Part shown: one piece after another, positions 44,121 through 55,362 of the stretch
Layout of the letters: the number at the start of each line of letters is the position of its first letter
Position numbering within the stretch: the first letter of the stretch is position 1
Assembly (NCBI GenBank): GCA_029582165.1
Contig: CM055886.1
Span: forward strand, 20,170,169-20,234,168
Origin: Portulaca oleracea
Taxonomy: Eukaryota; Streptophyta; Magnoliopsida; Caryophyllales; Portulacaceae
Length of the DNA: 64,000 nucleotides
Reading direction: 5' to 3'
Made by a program: the position numbers and the translations under genes
Notes under the pieces: generated by a model
The model's database searches: none
Seen by the model: the letters and a program-made list of their open reading frames with translations, nothing else
Told to the model about the DNA's origin: nothing

Positions 44121-45180
44121 TTCCAATGATCCTTCTGTAATCAGATGCATCTTCCAGGTGTGTGCCAAAGTTGATGTAGAGATTGAGTCCTTAAGGGAGA
44201 GGGAATCGAGCTGGTTTGCAAGATGTGAGACCTACATCAGAAAACAAGTAATTATGTATTTTCTTTGATGAATAACAGTTCCTATAGAAGACCTTGCAAT
44301 TTCTAGCCCGAGAAAGTATCGAGCTATTCCCAAATCCTTGATAATGAATACATCATGGAGAGATTGCTTAAAAGTGTTGATGCCTTCATGATCATCACTT
44401 GTGATGAGTAAGTCATCAACATAGACCAAAATGTATATATGGCGTTGATTAGTGTGCAAAGAAAATAGTGAATAATCACATTTAGATTGAACAAAACCTT
44501 GTTTGATTAAAAACTTGGTCAGCTCAATGTTCCATTGTCGTGAGGCTTGTTTTAAGCCATATAGAGATTTTATTAGCTTACAAACCTGTCATGGGGCAGC
44601 CTTGTGATAACCTTATGGAGGATACATATAAACGTCTTCATCAATGTATCCATAATCCATGTAAAAAGGCATTGTTAATGTCTAGTTGATGCAAATCCCA
44701 ATTTTTGGCAGTAGCTAGAGCAATAACTACACGAACAGTTCCTAGTTTTGCTACAGGGGAAAATGTGTATTTGTAGTCTTTGTCTTTTATCTGTAAAAAA
44801 AACTCTAATAATAAGACGAGCTTTGTATCTCTTAATAGATCCATCAGGTTTATATTTGATTTTATAAACCCATTTTGAGGTGAGAGGGATTTTGCCTTGG
44901 GGTAACTCAGTGAGGATCCATGTTCCATTGTCTTCAAGGGCTTTTAGTTCTCTGTCCATGGCCTGCATCCATTCAGGGTGTTGTTTGCCCTTAGTAAAAG
45001 AGCTAGGTTCTGAAATTTGAACCATAGCTGTGAAGGATGTCATGTAATCCTGAGAGAAAAGGAGAAAAATCTCTAGATGAAAATAAGGGATATGGAATTG
45101 AAGCAACATAGCTATGGGAGGTAGAAGAAGAGATGTTTTTGTTACTCCCTTTATGTTGAACATAGTCTTTTAGCCAAGAT
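44121..45180 (-). pseudogene. pol: Reverse transcriptase, Copia element C
   Basis: RT segments occur in three frames: NGTWILTELPQGKIPLTSKWV YKIKY and KRYKARLIIR (45163-44675), then FLQIKDKDYKYTFSPVAKLGT with DLHQLDINNAFLHG (44937-44641), then YILVYVDDLLITSDD with catalytic YVDD (44459-44232). At least two frameshifts and several stops separate these. Confidence 0.85.
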
Positions 45181-45185
45181 GGTGG

Positions 45186-46180
45186 CTATTTGACTCTATT
45201 TGATTTCCTGTAAGGAAGAGGTTCTTGGGCATTGTCAGAATCATATATAAGCTCATTTTGTGTAGATGGGGATTGGGTAGTGTTGGAAGTGGATTTTGGG
45301 TTGAGATTTTGTTGTTCTGAGATCCAGCAGGTATCAGGACTAGAGTGAGTTTCTTGAAGACTATTAAAGGAGTCAAAGACAGTAGGGAAGTCAGAAAAAG
45401 GAGGCCTATTAGGGGGAAGAGGTCTTAGATTGGTAGGGTTATTTTCTGTGAGTTTTGGACAATCTAGCCATAGGGGCAGATCATGGGAATTAGTGGGTAA
45501 AGTATATAAGTTGTTACCTTTGAAATGAAATATTTGTTCTTGAAAAAGGACATCTCTGCTGTAAATTATCTTATGGTGTTGAAGATCATACAGTTTATAC
45601 CCTTTGACACCAAAAGAATAACCTAAGAGAATACATTTGATTGCTCTAGGGTTAAATTTATCTTTGTGTGTGAGATCTAAAGCAAAACACAAACACCCAA
45701 CAGTTCTCAAGTTAGATAAGTCAGGTTTAGTGCCAAACAGAATTTCATGAGGGGATTTCCATTTTAAAGTAGCCATTAGTAACTTATTAATAATGTGGTA
45801 GCAGCAAATATACATTCACCCCAGAACTTTTTAGGAAGATTAGCATGAAAACGAATGGCCCTAGCAGTATCTAACAAATGCCTGTGTTTCCTTTCGACAA
45901 CCCCATATTGTTGAGGAGTGTAGGGAGTAGTTTGTTGGTGAATGATCCCTCTATCAGCAAAAAGTTGGTAACAATTAGTATTGACAAATTCAGTGCCATT
46001 GTCAGTTCTAATGATAGAAACTAAAGCATTATATTGAGTTTTGATCATATTTAAGAAATTTTGAAGAATCATAACAACTTTAGTTTTATCAGACAGTAAA
46101 TTTGTCCAAGTGTTCCTACTAAAATCATCAACAATGGTCAGAAAGTATTTAGAACCTTTTATGTTTTGGACCTTATAAGG
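45186..46180 (-). pseudogene. Integrase, Copia element C
   Basis: 45776-46072 carries SIIRTDNGTEFVNTNCYQLF, then TTPYTPQQYGVVERKHRHLLDTAR and FWGECIFAA: the central catalytic Asp and Glu of the DDE core, with Asn to Tyr in the usual QQNGVVE. 45186-45815 continues with KWKSPHEILFGTKPDLSNL and YSRDVLF and a variable Pro/Ser/Asn-rich C-terminal tail. The two frames overlap out of register, so a frameshift separates them at about 45790. Confidence 0.85.
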
Positions 46181-46183
46181 TCC

Positions 46184-46760
46184 CTACAGATTAATATGGA
46201 GCAATTGAAAGCAATGAGTAGTTTTAATAGAGCTTTTCTCAAAAGGGAGTCTATGAGCCTTAACCAACACACAAGTTTCACAAAAGAAATTAGTGGAGGT
46301 AATGTCTTTACATTCGAGAATATGAGACATTTTAGAAATAGAAGTGTGTCCTAATCTTGAATGTAACATGTACATATGGTTTTGTTTACAAGAACTAGAA
46401 GAAGTAAGAGATACAGTGACATCATAGGCAGCTTCAGGAGATTTGTCAGAAATCCTTTGGTATGTCACAATAGTAGGGGCCTTAGAAGTGTATTCCAGCT
46501 TGTATAGACTTGCTTTCGGAGAAACTACAGCTATTGTTTCTTTAGCTGTATGGTCCTGAAAATAGCAACCATTAGTATGGAAATGAAGGGAAAGCTTCTA
46601 ATCATTAATGAGCCTTGCAACAGATAGCAAATTATATTTAAAATCAGGTACATATAGAACTCTTTGTAAATGAATACAGTCCTTCAAGGTGACATTTTCC
46701 CTTTATTGTGACTAACTTTAGGGTGCCATCAGGTAAGAAAACTTTATTAAGAGCAGATGA
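46184..46760 (-). pseudogene. Pre-integrase and integrase zinc finger, Copia element C
   Basis: HSRLGHTSISKMSHILECKD with FFCETCVLVKAHRLPFEKS (46468-46184) is the HHCC zinc-binding region of Copia integrase. Upstream to about 46745, the protease-to-pre-integrase linker is readable only in pieces because of stops. Confidence 0.8.
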
Positions 46761-48060
46761 GGACTAAAAGAGTTAGATCATGACACATATGGTCACTGGC
46801 TCCTGTATCTATAACCCAAGAAACACATTTATGGCCTTGGACAGTACAACAAGTGCTAGAGTTACCTGTAAAATTGTTGCTATTTGCAAAATGAGCAATA
46901 GATTTTTTAGCAGCATTTCCATTCTTGCCTTTTTGTATCTTTGCCACTTCTTGAGCTAAGGCATGAATGAAGGAGCTATCAAACCTTGATTGAGATGAAT
47001 TTGATATTTGGTTCTCAAGACTCTCAAGAGGAGTGTCAGGATCTTCATAGGTATTGGTAACAGCAGCAACCTTGGAGGGATTGTATTTGTTTTTGACATC
47101 TCGAGGGCCTTTATACCAATCAAGATATCCTATGATTTGAAAGCATTGGTCCTCAGTATGTCCCTGCCTCTTACAGTGATTGCAGAATCTTCTTGCCTTG
47201 TCTTCTTTCTTATTCTTGGATGAATTCCTATCAAGAAGAGCTTGCATAGAATCCATGCTCTCTGTGACATTTCCATTCTGACTTGAGGAATAGTTCACAG
47301 CAGCAGCTAATTCCTTTGTTCCTCCAGCACCATAAGTGATCTGCCTTTGTCTTTCTACTCTTTGTATCATATTGTATGCTTTGTTCATATTAAGCAGAGG
47401 CTCCAGAAGATGAATTTGCCCCCGGATGGCATCATACTCATTATTCAATCTCATCAAAAATTGCATCAAGCGTTTCTTTTGACCAATATCATAAGAATGT
47501 TTTATGGATGGACAGGTTGCAGGTACAATTGACATGTTCAGAAACATCATTGAGTTCATCCCAAAGTTTCTTGAGTTTAGTAAAGTAGACAGCTACTGAG
47601 TCATTATTCTGATGCAATTCACTAATTTCTTTTTCAATGTGAAACAGAAGAGGTTCATTCGGTTGACCAAATCTTTCACTCAATTCTTCCCAAAGTTCTT
47701 TTGAAGTTTCAACATAGATGAAAGCATCAATAAGTCAGAGGTCATAGAATTGAGGAGCCAACTTACAACCATGCTGTCCACCTTGATTCATTGATTGTAT
47801 GTGGAACTTGTTGCTGCTGGTTTGGGGATCTTTCCTTCAATGAAATCCAATTTGACTTTGGTCTTGAGAGCTATCTTGATAGCTTTACTCCACTTTTGAA
47901 AGTTGGATTCATTGAACTTTAGAGTTGTAAGAGGGATCCCTGGGTGATCAGAACTTGAAAGAAATAGGGGATTGTTGTTGTATTCCTCAGTTTGCACGCT
48001 TTCTGCAGTAGTTGAACTTGTAGACGTGAGGGCAGCAAGGATTGATAAAAGAGAAAGCAA
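46747..48060 (-). pseudogene. gag: Gag and protease start, Copia element C
   Basis: Three frames: 48060-47788 (SSDHPGIPLTTLKFNESNFQ, gag N-terminus), 47683-47489 (SERFGQPNEPLLFHIEKEIS), and 47559-46747, which includes MQFLMRLNNEYDAIRGQI, an intact CX2CX4HX4C knuckle CNHCKRQGHTEDQC, and the protease motif SWVIDTGASDHM. Knuckle and DTGA active site are better preserved than in element B. Frameshifts near 47540 and about 47700-47790 inactivate it. Confidence 0.85.
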
Positions 48061-48125
48061 TCAGAGAGGGAAAAAAAACCCAAAGGGTTAGGATCGATAG
48101 GTATGAGCTGAATGCTCTGATACCA

Positions 48126-48328
48126 TGTAGAATATCACCTTATTGTATATGATATTGTCTTTACAACGTACATAGAGAACCTCTATTTATAGAAGAAAAA
48201 GAGGAAAAGACAAAGAAACTAAAAGAAAGAAAACGAAAGAAAGCAACAGAAACAGAAAACCTAGAAATAGAAAAACCCACTGAGCTAACTCCTAACTAAC
48301 ATATATTCAATTTGTAATATATTCTACA
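48126..48328 (-). repeat. 5' LTR of Copia element C
   Basis: 203 bp; on the minus strand it is followed by TGGTATCAGAGC (plus 48114-48125). Confidence 0.92.
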
Positions 48329-48333
48329 ATTTT

Positions 48334-50143
48334 GCTCCTCATGCTCCCATCCTCTCCATTCAGTGTTTCATGGTGAATCCTTTCATGTCTCAAAGTTTAA
48401 AGTAGTGTTTTATATTTATTTATTTTATCAAATATTACCATTTCAAAAATTTATGTTTGAAAATTATTCATATTCTTTTAACTCAAAAAAATTATATTAA
48501 TTGGATGTAAAAAAAAATTAATTAGCTAACACAACCGTTAAATTTATCAAACACGTTCTTTAAATAATCATTTAAATAGCTATATGCTAATCATTAATTA
48601 AAAAATTATCATTATTCACTATTCAAATCATAATCACAATAAAATTTTTTTACTCCATATTTGTTTCTTAATATAATGAGATCGAGAAATTTGAAACTAA
48701 GCCATTTATTACTTGAGTAGTTTTAGGGGAGTATACTAACTTTAGTTAGTCATTTGTAAATTTAATGAATAAGATATATATGTTGAAAGTAAAGAGTACT
48801 TTTGATTTATATGTTCAAACTAAGAGGGATTCTTTGACTGTAAATTATGTCTTTAGATTTATACAGTTTTTATGATTTTTTTTTAAAAAATCAAAAATAG
48901 TGGAAAGAGTACTTTTGCTCTACGTAAGTTTAAATTTCTTCATCAAAAGAAAGTAAATCTGAATTTATCATATTCAATTTTCTTCAATTTTAGAAACTAT
49001 CAATCAAATGATTTTCTCCCAACTTTTATTACATCAATAATTTCAGCATTTTTCAACCTTTAGTTAACTTTGTTTACCAACAAAATAAACACAACTTAAG
49101 AAGTGAATACAATTTAAAATTTATATATATATGCATTGTTTGAAAACAGTAACATATATACATGTTGCTTGTAAGCAATGTTTGATGTATTGTTTAGCAT
49201 TTTGGCACAATGAAATGTTGATGCTTTGTAAACTAGCTTTCAACATGTTCCACTAAATTAGCGGTTTATATAGTAAATAGTGTTTTTAGTTGTTAGTTGT
49301 TATCACAACAGTTAATTATTGTAAATTAAAGATAATTTTACGATGTTAACACAAGATTGATAATTGTCACTCAAAATGCTAACTTACTAACCGTTGCATA
49401 TGCTCGATAGGTTAGCATTTTGACTAACTGAAGCTAGCAGTGCCTTAGCATATATTTCAAGTAGCTTGTCTTTTTTTTTCTTCTCCCTCTTATAGTTCAG
49501 AAAATAACTTGCCTTAAATGTTCATTTAAACTTTTTATTTTAAAGTAGCGATTCATAATTTTTGGACAAACATCCATCATATATTTTATCATTTTTATAT
49601 TTTTTGTCAATTTATATTAATTAGCAAGTTTGCTCAACACAATTTGTTCAACCTCTTATCTAAAGAAGAATAAGTTAACAATTAAACTAAAACCACTTTT
49701 CCTCAAACATCTGATCACAGTCCAAACAGTTATTTGCTACATAATTGTTAATTTTGTTGAACATAATCATGGTATTCGACACAAGTTTTCTGTTTTTTTT
49801 TTTTGGTACGTACATGATATCTCACTCCAATCATAGTCTAAAGAAATTCATGATTTTTATTCATCATACAATGCATATATATGTAATGGTAGATTAAGAT
49901 TTTTAAATTAAGATATCCAATATATTACTATAATAAATATATAATTGATAATTTTTAATCTAAATTATATAGAATTTTTATTTTTTTTCTTGAATTAATT
50001 AAGGATGTTCATGGACACTCCCGCCTCACGAAGGACTCCGCCCCTATGTATACACACATATATTAGTAAGTTGACCCACCCATCCGTTAGATCCTAAAGG
50101 ATTTACGCATAGTAGGTTGGGGATATGTAACAATAGATTAATT
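48334..50143. other. Gene-free AT-rich region
   Basis: About 1.8 kb without coding signal, LTR or paired terminal repeats that I can support. The 68-codon ORF at 49630-49836 is unremarkable. Confidence 0.5.
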
Positions 50144-50345
50144 TAGGGTGTGTCGAATTCATGGGTAAAAAGCAGTTGAGTAAAAGTTAAATTTTAATTA
50201 TTTTTGGTAACTTTTGTTGATTTTTGATAACTTTTGGCAAATTTATGCTAATAAATCAAAATTATTATTATTTGATTTTGGTAAATTTAAGCAAAAACTA
50301 GTAAATTTTGATAAACTGAAATTATCCATGAATTTGACAGACCTA
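50144..50345. mobile_element. MITE, about 202 bp
   Basis: The left end TAGGGTGTGTCGAATTCATG GGTAA and the reversed right end TAGGTCTGTCAAATTCATGG ATAA are inverted repeats of about 24 bp. The interior has AT-rich dyads (GGTAACTTTTG/CAAAAACTAG). Non-coding. Related ends occur in the element 230 bp further on. Confidence 0.65.
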
Positions 50346-50575
50346 TACTCTTAACACGTCCTTTCACTTGAATGTTCTTTTGTAAATTTAATAATAATAT
50401 ATAGGGGTGCCGAGATTTGAACATGAAACCTCTTATTCGTCAATCTGACTCTAATACTATGTAAAATCAATCAACTATCTCAACTAAAAACTAAAAACTT
50501 AAATTGGTGGTTGAAAGTCCCGTGATAAATTTATACTCTACCAAATAGGGTTGCAAGAGTAATTTTTTTTTCTTT

Positions 50576-50844
50576 TAGGCCCTGTAAATTTCATGGGTAG
50601 ATTGAACAAATAATTAGTATAAATTATCGAAAGTTACCGAAAATTATCAAAAATTACTAAAAGTTACCAAAATTACCGAAAATCACATGACACATGTAAA
50701 GTAGGTTTTTTTATTTTTTTCCTTTTATTTCAAAAATACAAATTTACCCATATAAATTTACCCAGATTTACCAAAAATTACCAAAAATTACCAAAATTTA
50801 TCATTTACCTTACCCCAAGATACCCATGTAATTTACAAGCCTAA
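50576..50844. mobile_element. MITE, about 269 bp, related to the preceding one
   Basis: The left end TAGGCCCTGTAAATTTCATG GGTA and the reversed right end TTAGGCTTGTAAATTACATG GGTA are inverted repeats. The interior is rich in ACCAAAAATT/TTACCGAAAA tandem motifs. TAGG..TGTMAAATT.CATGGGTA is shared with the 50144 MITE, so both belong to one family. Confidence 0.65.
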
Positions 50845-51216
50845 GTGCAACAAATGTGGTAGTATTGTTAATTTTGTTAGTGAATTGTCATTATTTTGGA
50901 GGGGAATGGGACACCATGTATATTACCTTATCATCCTCATAAAATGCCCCCTTACCCTCTTTTATTACAAGAAGATCAACTAGATTCATGGCACCACCCA
51001 TACTGATTTCTTTACATATTAGCCCTCATTACTGGTTAGATTAGCCACTAATCCCTCCAAAAAGAAAAAAAGAAAATCCAAAAAACTATAATCTTCAGTC
51101 AGTCAATTCCCATATGATACTGATTTCTGAATATAACCCACCCAATTGCAGTGTGGTCAAACCCGAAACGCCAAAACACACTCCTCTTCTCTCCTCCATC
51201 TTCATCTTCATCTTCA

Positions 51217-51223
51217 TATAAAG
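51217..51223 (+). promoter_or_regulatory. Candidate TATA box
   Basis: TATAAAG lies 178 bp upstream of the ATG at 51401, within a TCTTCA-repeat pyrimidine patch (51198-51216) of the kind common at plant core promoters. A start about 30 bp downstream would give a 5' UTR of about 150 bases, ending in an AGAGAGAAA-rich leader. Confidence 0.5.
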
Positions 51224-51400
51224 AGAGAACTCTGAACAGAAGGCGTGAACCAGAACACAGACAAACCCTGCTGCCCTCTTCAACCTTCATCATCCAACCT
51301 CTCTTCCCCCTTAAAAAAAGAAAAGGGAAAAACCCCAGAATTTGCCTCTCTGAAATTGTCAACTGTTTAGAGAGAGAAACAGGGAGTAGAGAGAGAAAGC

Positions 51401-52144
51401 ATGAGGTGCAAGAAGCACCTCTCCGACCCCAGCAGCTCCATCGGCGTCTGCGCTACTTGTCTCCGTGACCGTCTCTTCTCTCTCACCCACTCTCACTCTC
51501 AGACCCGTCCGATTCCCGACCCGGACAAGGATCCGGACCCGAAACCCAAACCGAATCCGGAGAGTCATCCGCCGTTGGTTTTTCCCAGGTCCGTTTCGCC
51601 CTACATCTCTCGCCGGAAATCGGACCCCATCCCGAGGTTCTACAGCACTCCTCAAGTAAACCCCAGGAACAATTCGACTTCTAATTCCGCCAAGAAGCAC
51701 AAATTCGGGTTGATCTCGAAGCTCTTCCGGTCCAGATCCGCCCAACCCGACCCGGATCCGACCTCCTCGACTACTTCCTCCGCCTCGAATTCCTACGTCT
51801 GCTACGGCGGCGGCAACTTCCCCAGGGCGATGTCGCCGGAGCGCCGGTGGGAGGACGAGAAAGAGCCGTTCGAGCCGTCGCCGGCGCGGGGGTTCCACCG
51901 GAAGGCCAGTCCGGCACGGGTGCTTCCCAGCCCGGCCCGGTCGGGGATCGCGTTCTGTCTGAGCCCGCTCGTCCGGCCCAGCCCCTCCCGGCATTGGAAG
52001 GATGCGGGGTACTCCGGCGAGATTAGGGTTCCGGCGGGCGGGGAGCCCCACTGTATCAAGCCGCAGCTGTCTGCGGCGGCGTCGTTTTGCGCGAATCGGT
52101 CCAGGAAGATTGCCGATTTCGGGAGGTTAAATCGCAACCGTTGA
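51401..52144 (+). CDS. Uncharacterised plant protein with N-terminal Cys/His motif (247 aa)
   Basis: Single-exon ORF with high GC and no transposon resemblance; the likeliest functional gene here. The N-terminus (residues 3-25) has Cys3, His6 and a GVCATCLRDRL block with Cys17 and Cys20, a possible small metal-binding or structural motif seen in families of plant proteins of unknown or poorly known role (the start of OCTOPUS-type proteins is superficially similar). A Pro/Asp/Lys-rich stretch (35-58) follows, then short blocks RSVSPYISRRKSD (63-75), RFYSTPQV (79-86), KKHKFGLISKLFRSRS (98-113), SPERRW (145-150), GIAFCLSPLVRPSPSRHW (182-199) and a C-terminal SRKIADFGRLNRNR. The rest is Ser/Pro-rich and probably disordered. 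No signal peptide or membrane segment. First ATG in a purine-rich leader is chosen. Function unknown. Confidence 0.82.
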   Translation: MRCKKHLSDPSSSIGVCATCLRDRLFSLTHSHSQTRPIPDPDKDPDPKPKPNPESHPPLVFPRSVSPYISRRKSDPIPRFYSTPQVNPRNNSTSNSAKKHKFGLISKLFRSRSAQPDPDPTSSTTSSASNSYVCYGGGNFPRAMSPERRWEDEKEPFEPSPARGFHRKASPARVLPSPARSGIAFCLSPLVRPSPSRHWKDAGYSGEIRVPAGGEPHCIKPQLSAAASFCANRSRKIADFGRLNRNR

Positions 52145-53164
52145 CTTTGACTGGCGCCCAACGACGGTGATTGGGAGGAGGATGAGGAGGATGACGATGA
52201 CGCCTGGGATGCTGACGCCATAGAGGAAAGTACAATACTACCCCTGTAGCCTTTTTTCTTTTTTTCCCTTTTTTTTTTTTTACCCCCGTAAAGTTTTAGT
52301 CGGAATTTTCAAAAGGTGAATGTTGATATACATAGAAGCACAAACAAAAATGTCACACATTTTGGCTCTCTCTATTTTCTCCCAAAATAGCATGCAAAAA
52401 AGGAGGTTAAACAACTAAAAAGAGTTGGGAGAAAAGGCAGAAACAAAAGGTGTTGTACCTTTTTTTGTCCATTGTATTGTACAGTATTATTAGCATTTGC
52501 ATTTTATAATAGTAATTCAAAATGAAGTTATTAGCCAGATTCATATCCAAAGTTATAATTATTTATATTTATAGTGTTATTTATGTAACGTGTGATATGA
52601 TTATGATTATTTCTATGGACAACTCTAGAAATTGTAGTGGTAGTATTATTTTTTGAAATTGACGTAAAATTGACCTGAAGCCAATGAATGAAGTCATTGT
52701 TTTGCATGATGAAAGATGAATATGAAGGGATAAAGATTGAATTTTTGATATGGGAAGTGAGTAAAAAGTGTAAGTATTGAAATGAAAAATCATTTTCATT
52801 CACTGTTGTTATTATTATTATGGATGTGGCCTGTGAGTGAAGCTAGGCTTGGCTGCTGGTTGGGTGTCTGCTATGACTGTATATGTGCCTCTGTTCTTCC
52901 TTCCTGTCTCCATCTTTGATTTAAATTTCATTCCTAACTCTATTTCAATGGTCCCCAATTCATCATTAGGGATATCAAACATTGTTGGAACCAATTGCAT
53001 GTTTCAAAATTAGCCTTGTATTTGGGGAAACTAATATCGCGACGGATTAAATGGTAAAGTATTAGTGTTTTAGAGAAGTTTTGAATTTGAATAAATGTAA
53101 TTTAGGGTCAAAATAGCTCGAATGATCTAGATTTGTAATACCTATGACCATAATCTTAATTTTG
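52145..53164. other. 3' flank of the 51401 gene and spacer
   Basis: The first 85 bases downstream of the stop form a GAGGAGGATGAGGA-rich 3' UTR stretch, followed by pyrimidine tracts. A 60-codon minus ORF at 52818-53000 has balanced composition but no recognisable domain, and I do not annotate it as a gene. Confidence 0.5.
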
Positions 53165-53356
53165 AGGGTGTGGGATTTTAGTAGATCACTACCAACATTT
53201 GATCAGTAATATTACTACTGTGTTTGTTTGATATTGAAAATAAAGGTAGGCCAGTTCGCGAGGGTGTGGGATTTCAGTAGATCACTACCAACATTTGATC
53301 GATAATGTGACTATTGCATTTGTTTGATATTGGAAATACAGATAGGTTAGTTCCAT
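53165..53356. repeat. Tandem duplication, two units of about 97 bp
   Basis: GGGTGTGGGATTT.AGTAGATC ACTACCAACATTTGATC begins at 53165 and again at 53262, and both units continue through TTTGTTTGATATTG.AAATA and AGGTTAG-like ends with scattered substitutions. Non-coding. Confidence 0.85.
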
Positions 53357-53925
53357 TGTCACATCATTCTCTACAGGGTTAAATGGATGAAATTTAGAGT
53401 TCGTTCACTGAAATCTAACAGCCCTAAGTTTGGATTATTGTAGTATGTATTGAGCACTTGGATTATTCGACATGTTCTTGTCACCAAAAGTTCAAATTCA
53501 AAGATCATATTTCATATCCAAGTGTGTCGCAAGGTCTTCTTGTCAACTTTTTTTTTTCCCCTCAAGATAATGTAAACGTAATCTTCTGTGAGAATAATTA
53601 TTTAAGTTGTTACGTAATCTACTTTGTTTCATAAAAATTATGATTATTTTATTTTAACTAATTTGTTACTAAACTTGTTTTTACAATACTTATCAGTATA
53701 TGAGATTAAATTTCATGATGAAGTATGAAGAATGCCTTAGATGAGGGACCATATTCTATCTTGAACATGGCTATGCCTATCTATGAAGCATTTATGAATC
53801 CTTTTAATTGATATAAAAGTTCCCTTCCGAATGCCATGGTTGGTCTCCCAAGAAAACCAAAAAGAATTTGTTTTGGGGCTGGGGTGTTACAATTTTCAAA
53901 TACTCTGCAAATTCGAGTTTGGGTA
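53357..53925. other. Gene-free AT-rich spacer
   Basis: No coding, RNA or paired-repeat signal found on either strand. Confidence 0.45.
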
Positions 53926-54142
53926 ATAGTTTTTTTAATAATTTTTTTTATTAATATTTTTTTTATATAATATTCTATTGTATGATTGTAATATTATACT
54001 TTTAAGGTAGTATTTTTTCTTAAAAATTTAATGATAGTAATTTTATATAAGAAATTGTATATTGGGAAATTTATGATCAAAATTTTCAAATTTTGACTGC
54101 ACAATTTTCAAAGATGACAATCAATATGAAATGAAGTAATAA
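53926..54142. mobile_element. Stowaway-like MITE remnant
   Basis: The interior TTGTAATATTATACTTTTAA GGTAGTATTTTT..TAATGATAGTAATTTTATATA and the right flank TTGACTGCACAATTTTCAAA GATGACAATCAATATG match the intact element at 59805-60061. The left terminal repeat is missing or replaced by T-rich sequence, and the right CTCCCTCC end is eroded to GAAATGAAGTA. Confidence 0.55.
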
Positions 54143-55015
54143 TTTACCCCAACTTTTATATTTTAAAACAAATGAAGAATGAGAAAAATCCATGACTTTT
54201 TAGGGCACCATAAAATAAATTTCAATTATTATTTTTTAAATAAAGCCAAACAGGAATTGTAGTAATTGAAGTTTGACTGATATTAGTCTCCTCCCCATGA
54301 TGACTTGCACCTACATGTACTATTATATTATGAAATGGAGAAGATGAGGAGAGCATTCCTCACCTAAACTGAAATAAAAGCAATGCTTCAAAAGTTGGAG
54401 GAGGTGCATATGAATATGTATAGATGTGACATGGGTTTTATTTACACCATGAGAAAATGTCAAAAGTAGTGCTAGGGGCTCACCATATTGACCTAATGGA
54501 ATTGTGATGGTGTGTCCACCCTTTGGTTCACTCACATTTTTGATGATGAAGCATCTTATTTAATTTGAGAGTTGAATATGAGATTTAATGGTGGAGTTGA
54601 AAACATCAAACATGACAACTGCTTCTTTGAGTTGGGAGTTTTTGGGTCCTACCTCCCCAACCATTTTGCAAAGAGCATTAAACTAAATAGAAATCTTCCA
54701 CTATTAATTGTCTATTTCAACTTGTGATAAGTAATTTCTTATTAATTGATATTCATTTCTAATTATAATGGGTTGATTAAATGGAATTTTTTGTTATTAT
54801 TATTATTATTATTGTTATTATCATTATTCGATTATTAAAAGTTTAAAAATACCGAATGATCTTATTAGAGATATTGCAAACGATGTGTCAAAAATAGCAA
54901 GTAACAAAAGAAAATATAGAAAACAAAACAAAACACACAACATCAAGAGGATACAAGCAAGAATGCATGAGGAAACTCCCACAAGCCAAGAGACTACTCT
55001 AAAATGAATCGGCCA
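54143..55015. other. Gene-free spacer with (ATT)n
   Basis: No supportable gene. An (ATT)n microsatellite lies near 54795-54825. Confidence 0.5.
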
Positions 55016-55310
55016 TTATAATTTCTTTATTTTCTTCATTCCACTTGAAACGTTCAGCTCAATTGCTACAACTTGATCACTAATGATTTGCAAACATCCA
55101 ACATTGTTAGCCCATCGAGCAACATCGACATTGATATCCTCGATTTCTTTGACTTAACTAGAAGTTTCATTTGAAATAGACTTATTCTTACAAGTAGTTT
55201 TCATAACCATCTCCCATTTAGTTTTAAGTAAAGCCTCCTCCCTCTTTTATTTTCTTCTAACATGTGATTTGAAGTTGTTCAAGAAGAAAACCTCAGAATC
55301 AGCAAAATTA
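55016..55310 (-). pseudogene. Decayed protein-coding stretch of unknown family
   Basis: One minus-strand frame reads protein-like sequence for almost 100 codons with only two internal stops: ADSEVFFLNNFKSHVRRK-stop-KREEALLKTKWEMVMKTT, then NETSS-stop-VKEIEDINVDVARWANNVGC and LQIISDQVVAIELNVSS, ending KKIKKL-stop. The composition (acidic/basic mix, Trp, Cys) is unlike random AT-rich sequence. I do not recognise the family. It may be a captured gene fragment or a transposon remnant. It starts beside an (ATT)n repeat at 55324-55362. Confidence 0.4.
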
Positions 55311-55323
55311 TTATCATTAGTAT

Positions 55324-55327
55324 TATA

Positions 55328-55361
<34 letters not shown>

Positions 55362-55362
55362 G
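55324..55362. repeat. (ATT)n microsatellite
   Basis: At least eleven ATT units with flanking degenerate ATTATC units. Confidence 0.9.

Larger units (their letters stand above)
43266..48328 (-). mobile_element. Copia LTR retrotransposon (element C), full-length, degenerate
   Basis: It is flanked by the exact 5-bp duplication ATTTT (43261-43265 and 48329-48333). LTRs of 207 and 203 bp run TGTAGAATATCA..ATATTCTACA; about ten differences plus one small gap by eye. The minus-strand primer site is TGGTATCAGAGC and the purine tract is TTGAGG followed by 14 G. It has the same gene order and gag type as element B (shared SSDHPGIPLTTLKFN), so the two are of one clade. Frameshifts and stops break pol. 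Confidence 0.93.

Noticed and set aside
51359..52221. Large minus-strand ORFs of 230 and 139 codons
   Set aside because: They overlap the 51401-52144 gene in antisense; Arg/Gly/Pro-rich composition is the mirror of a GC-rich Ser/Pro-rich gene.
52818..53000. 60-codon minus-strand ORF with balanced composition
   Set aside because: No domain, no splice context or promoter identified; it could be an exon, but support is too thin.
54323..54535. 70-codon minus-strand ORF
   Set aside because: His/Leu-rich with no known motif; no other support.
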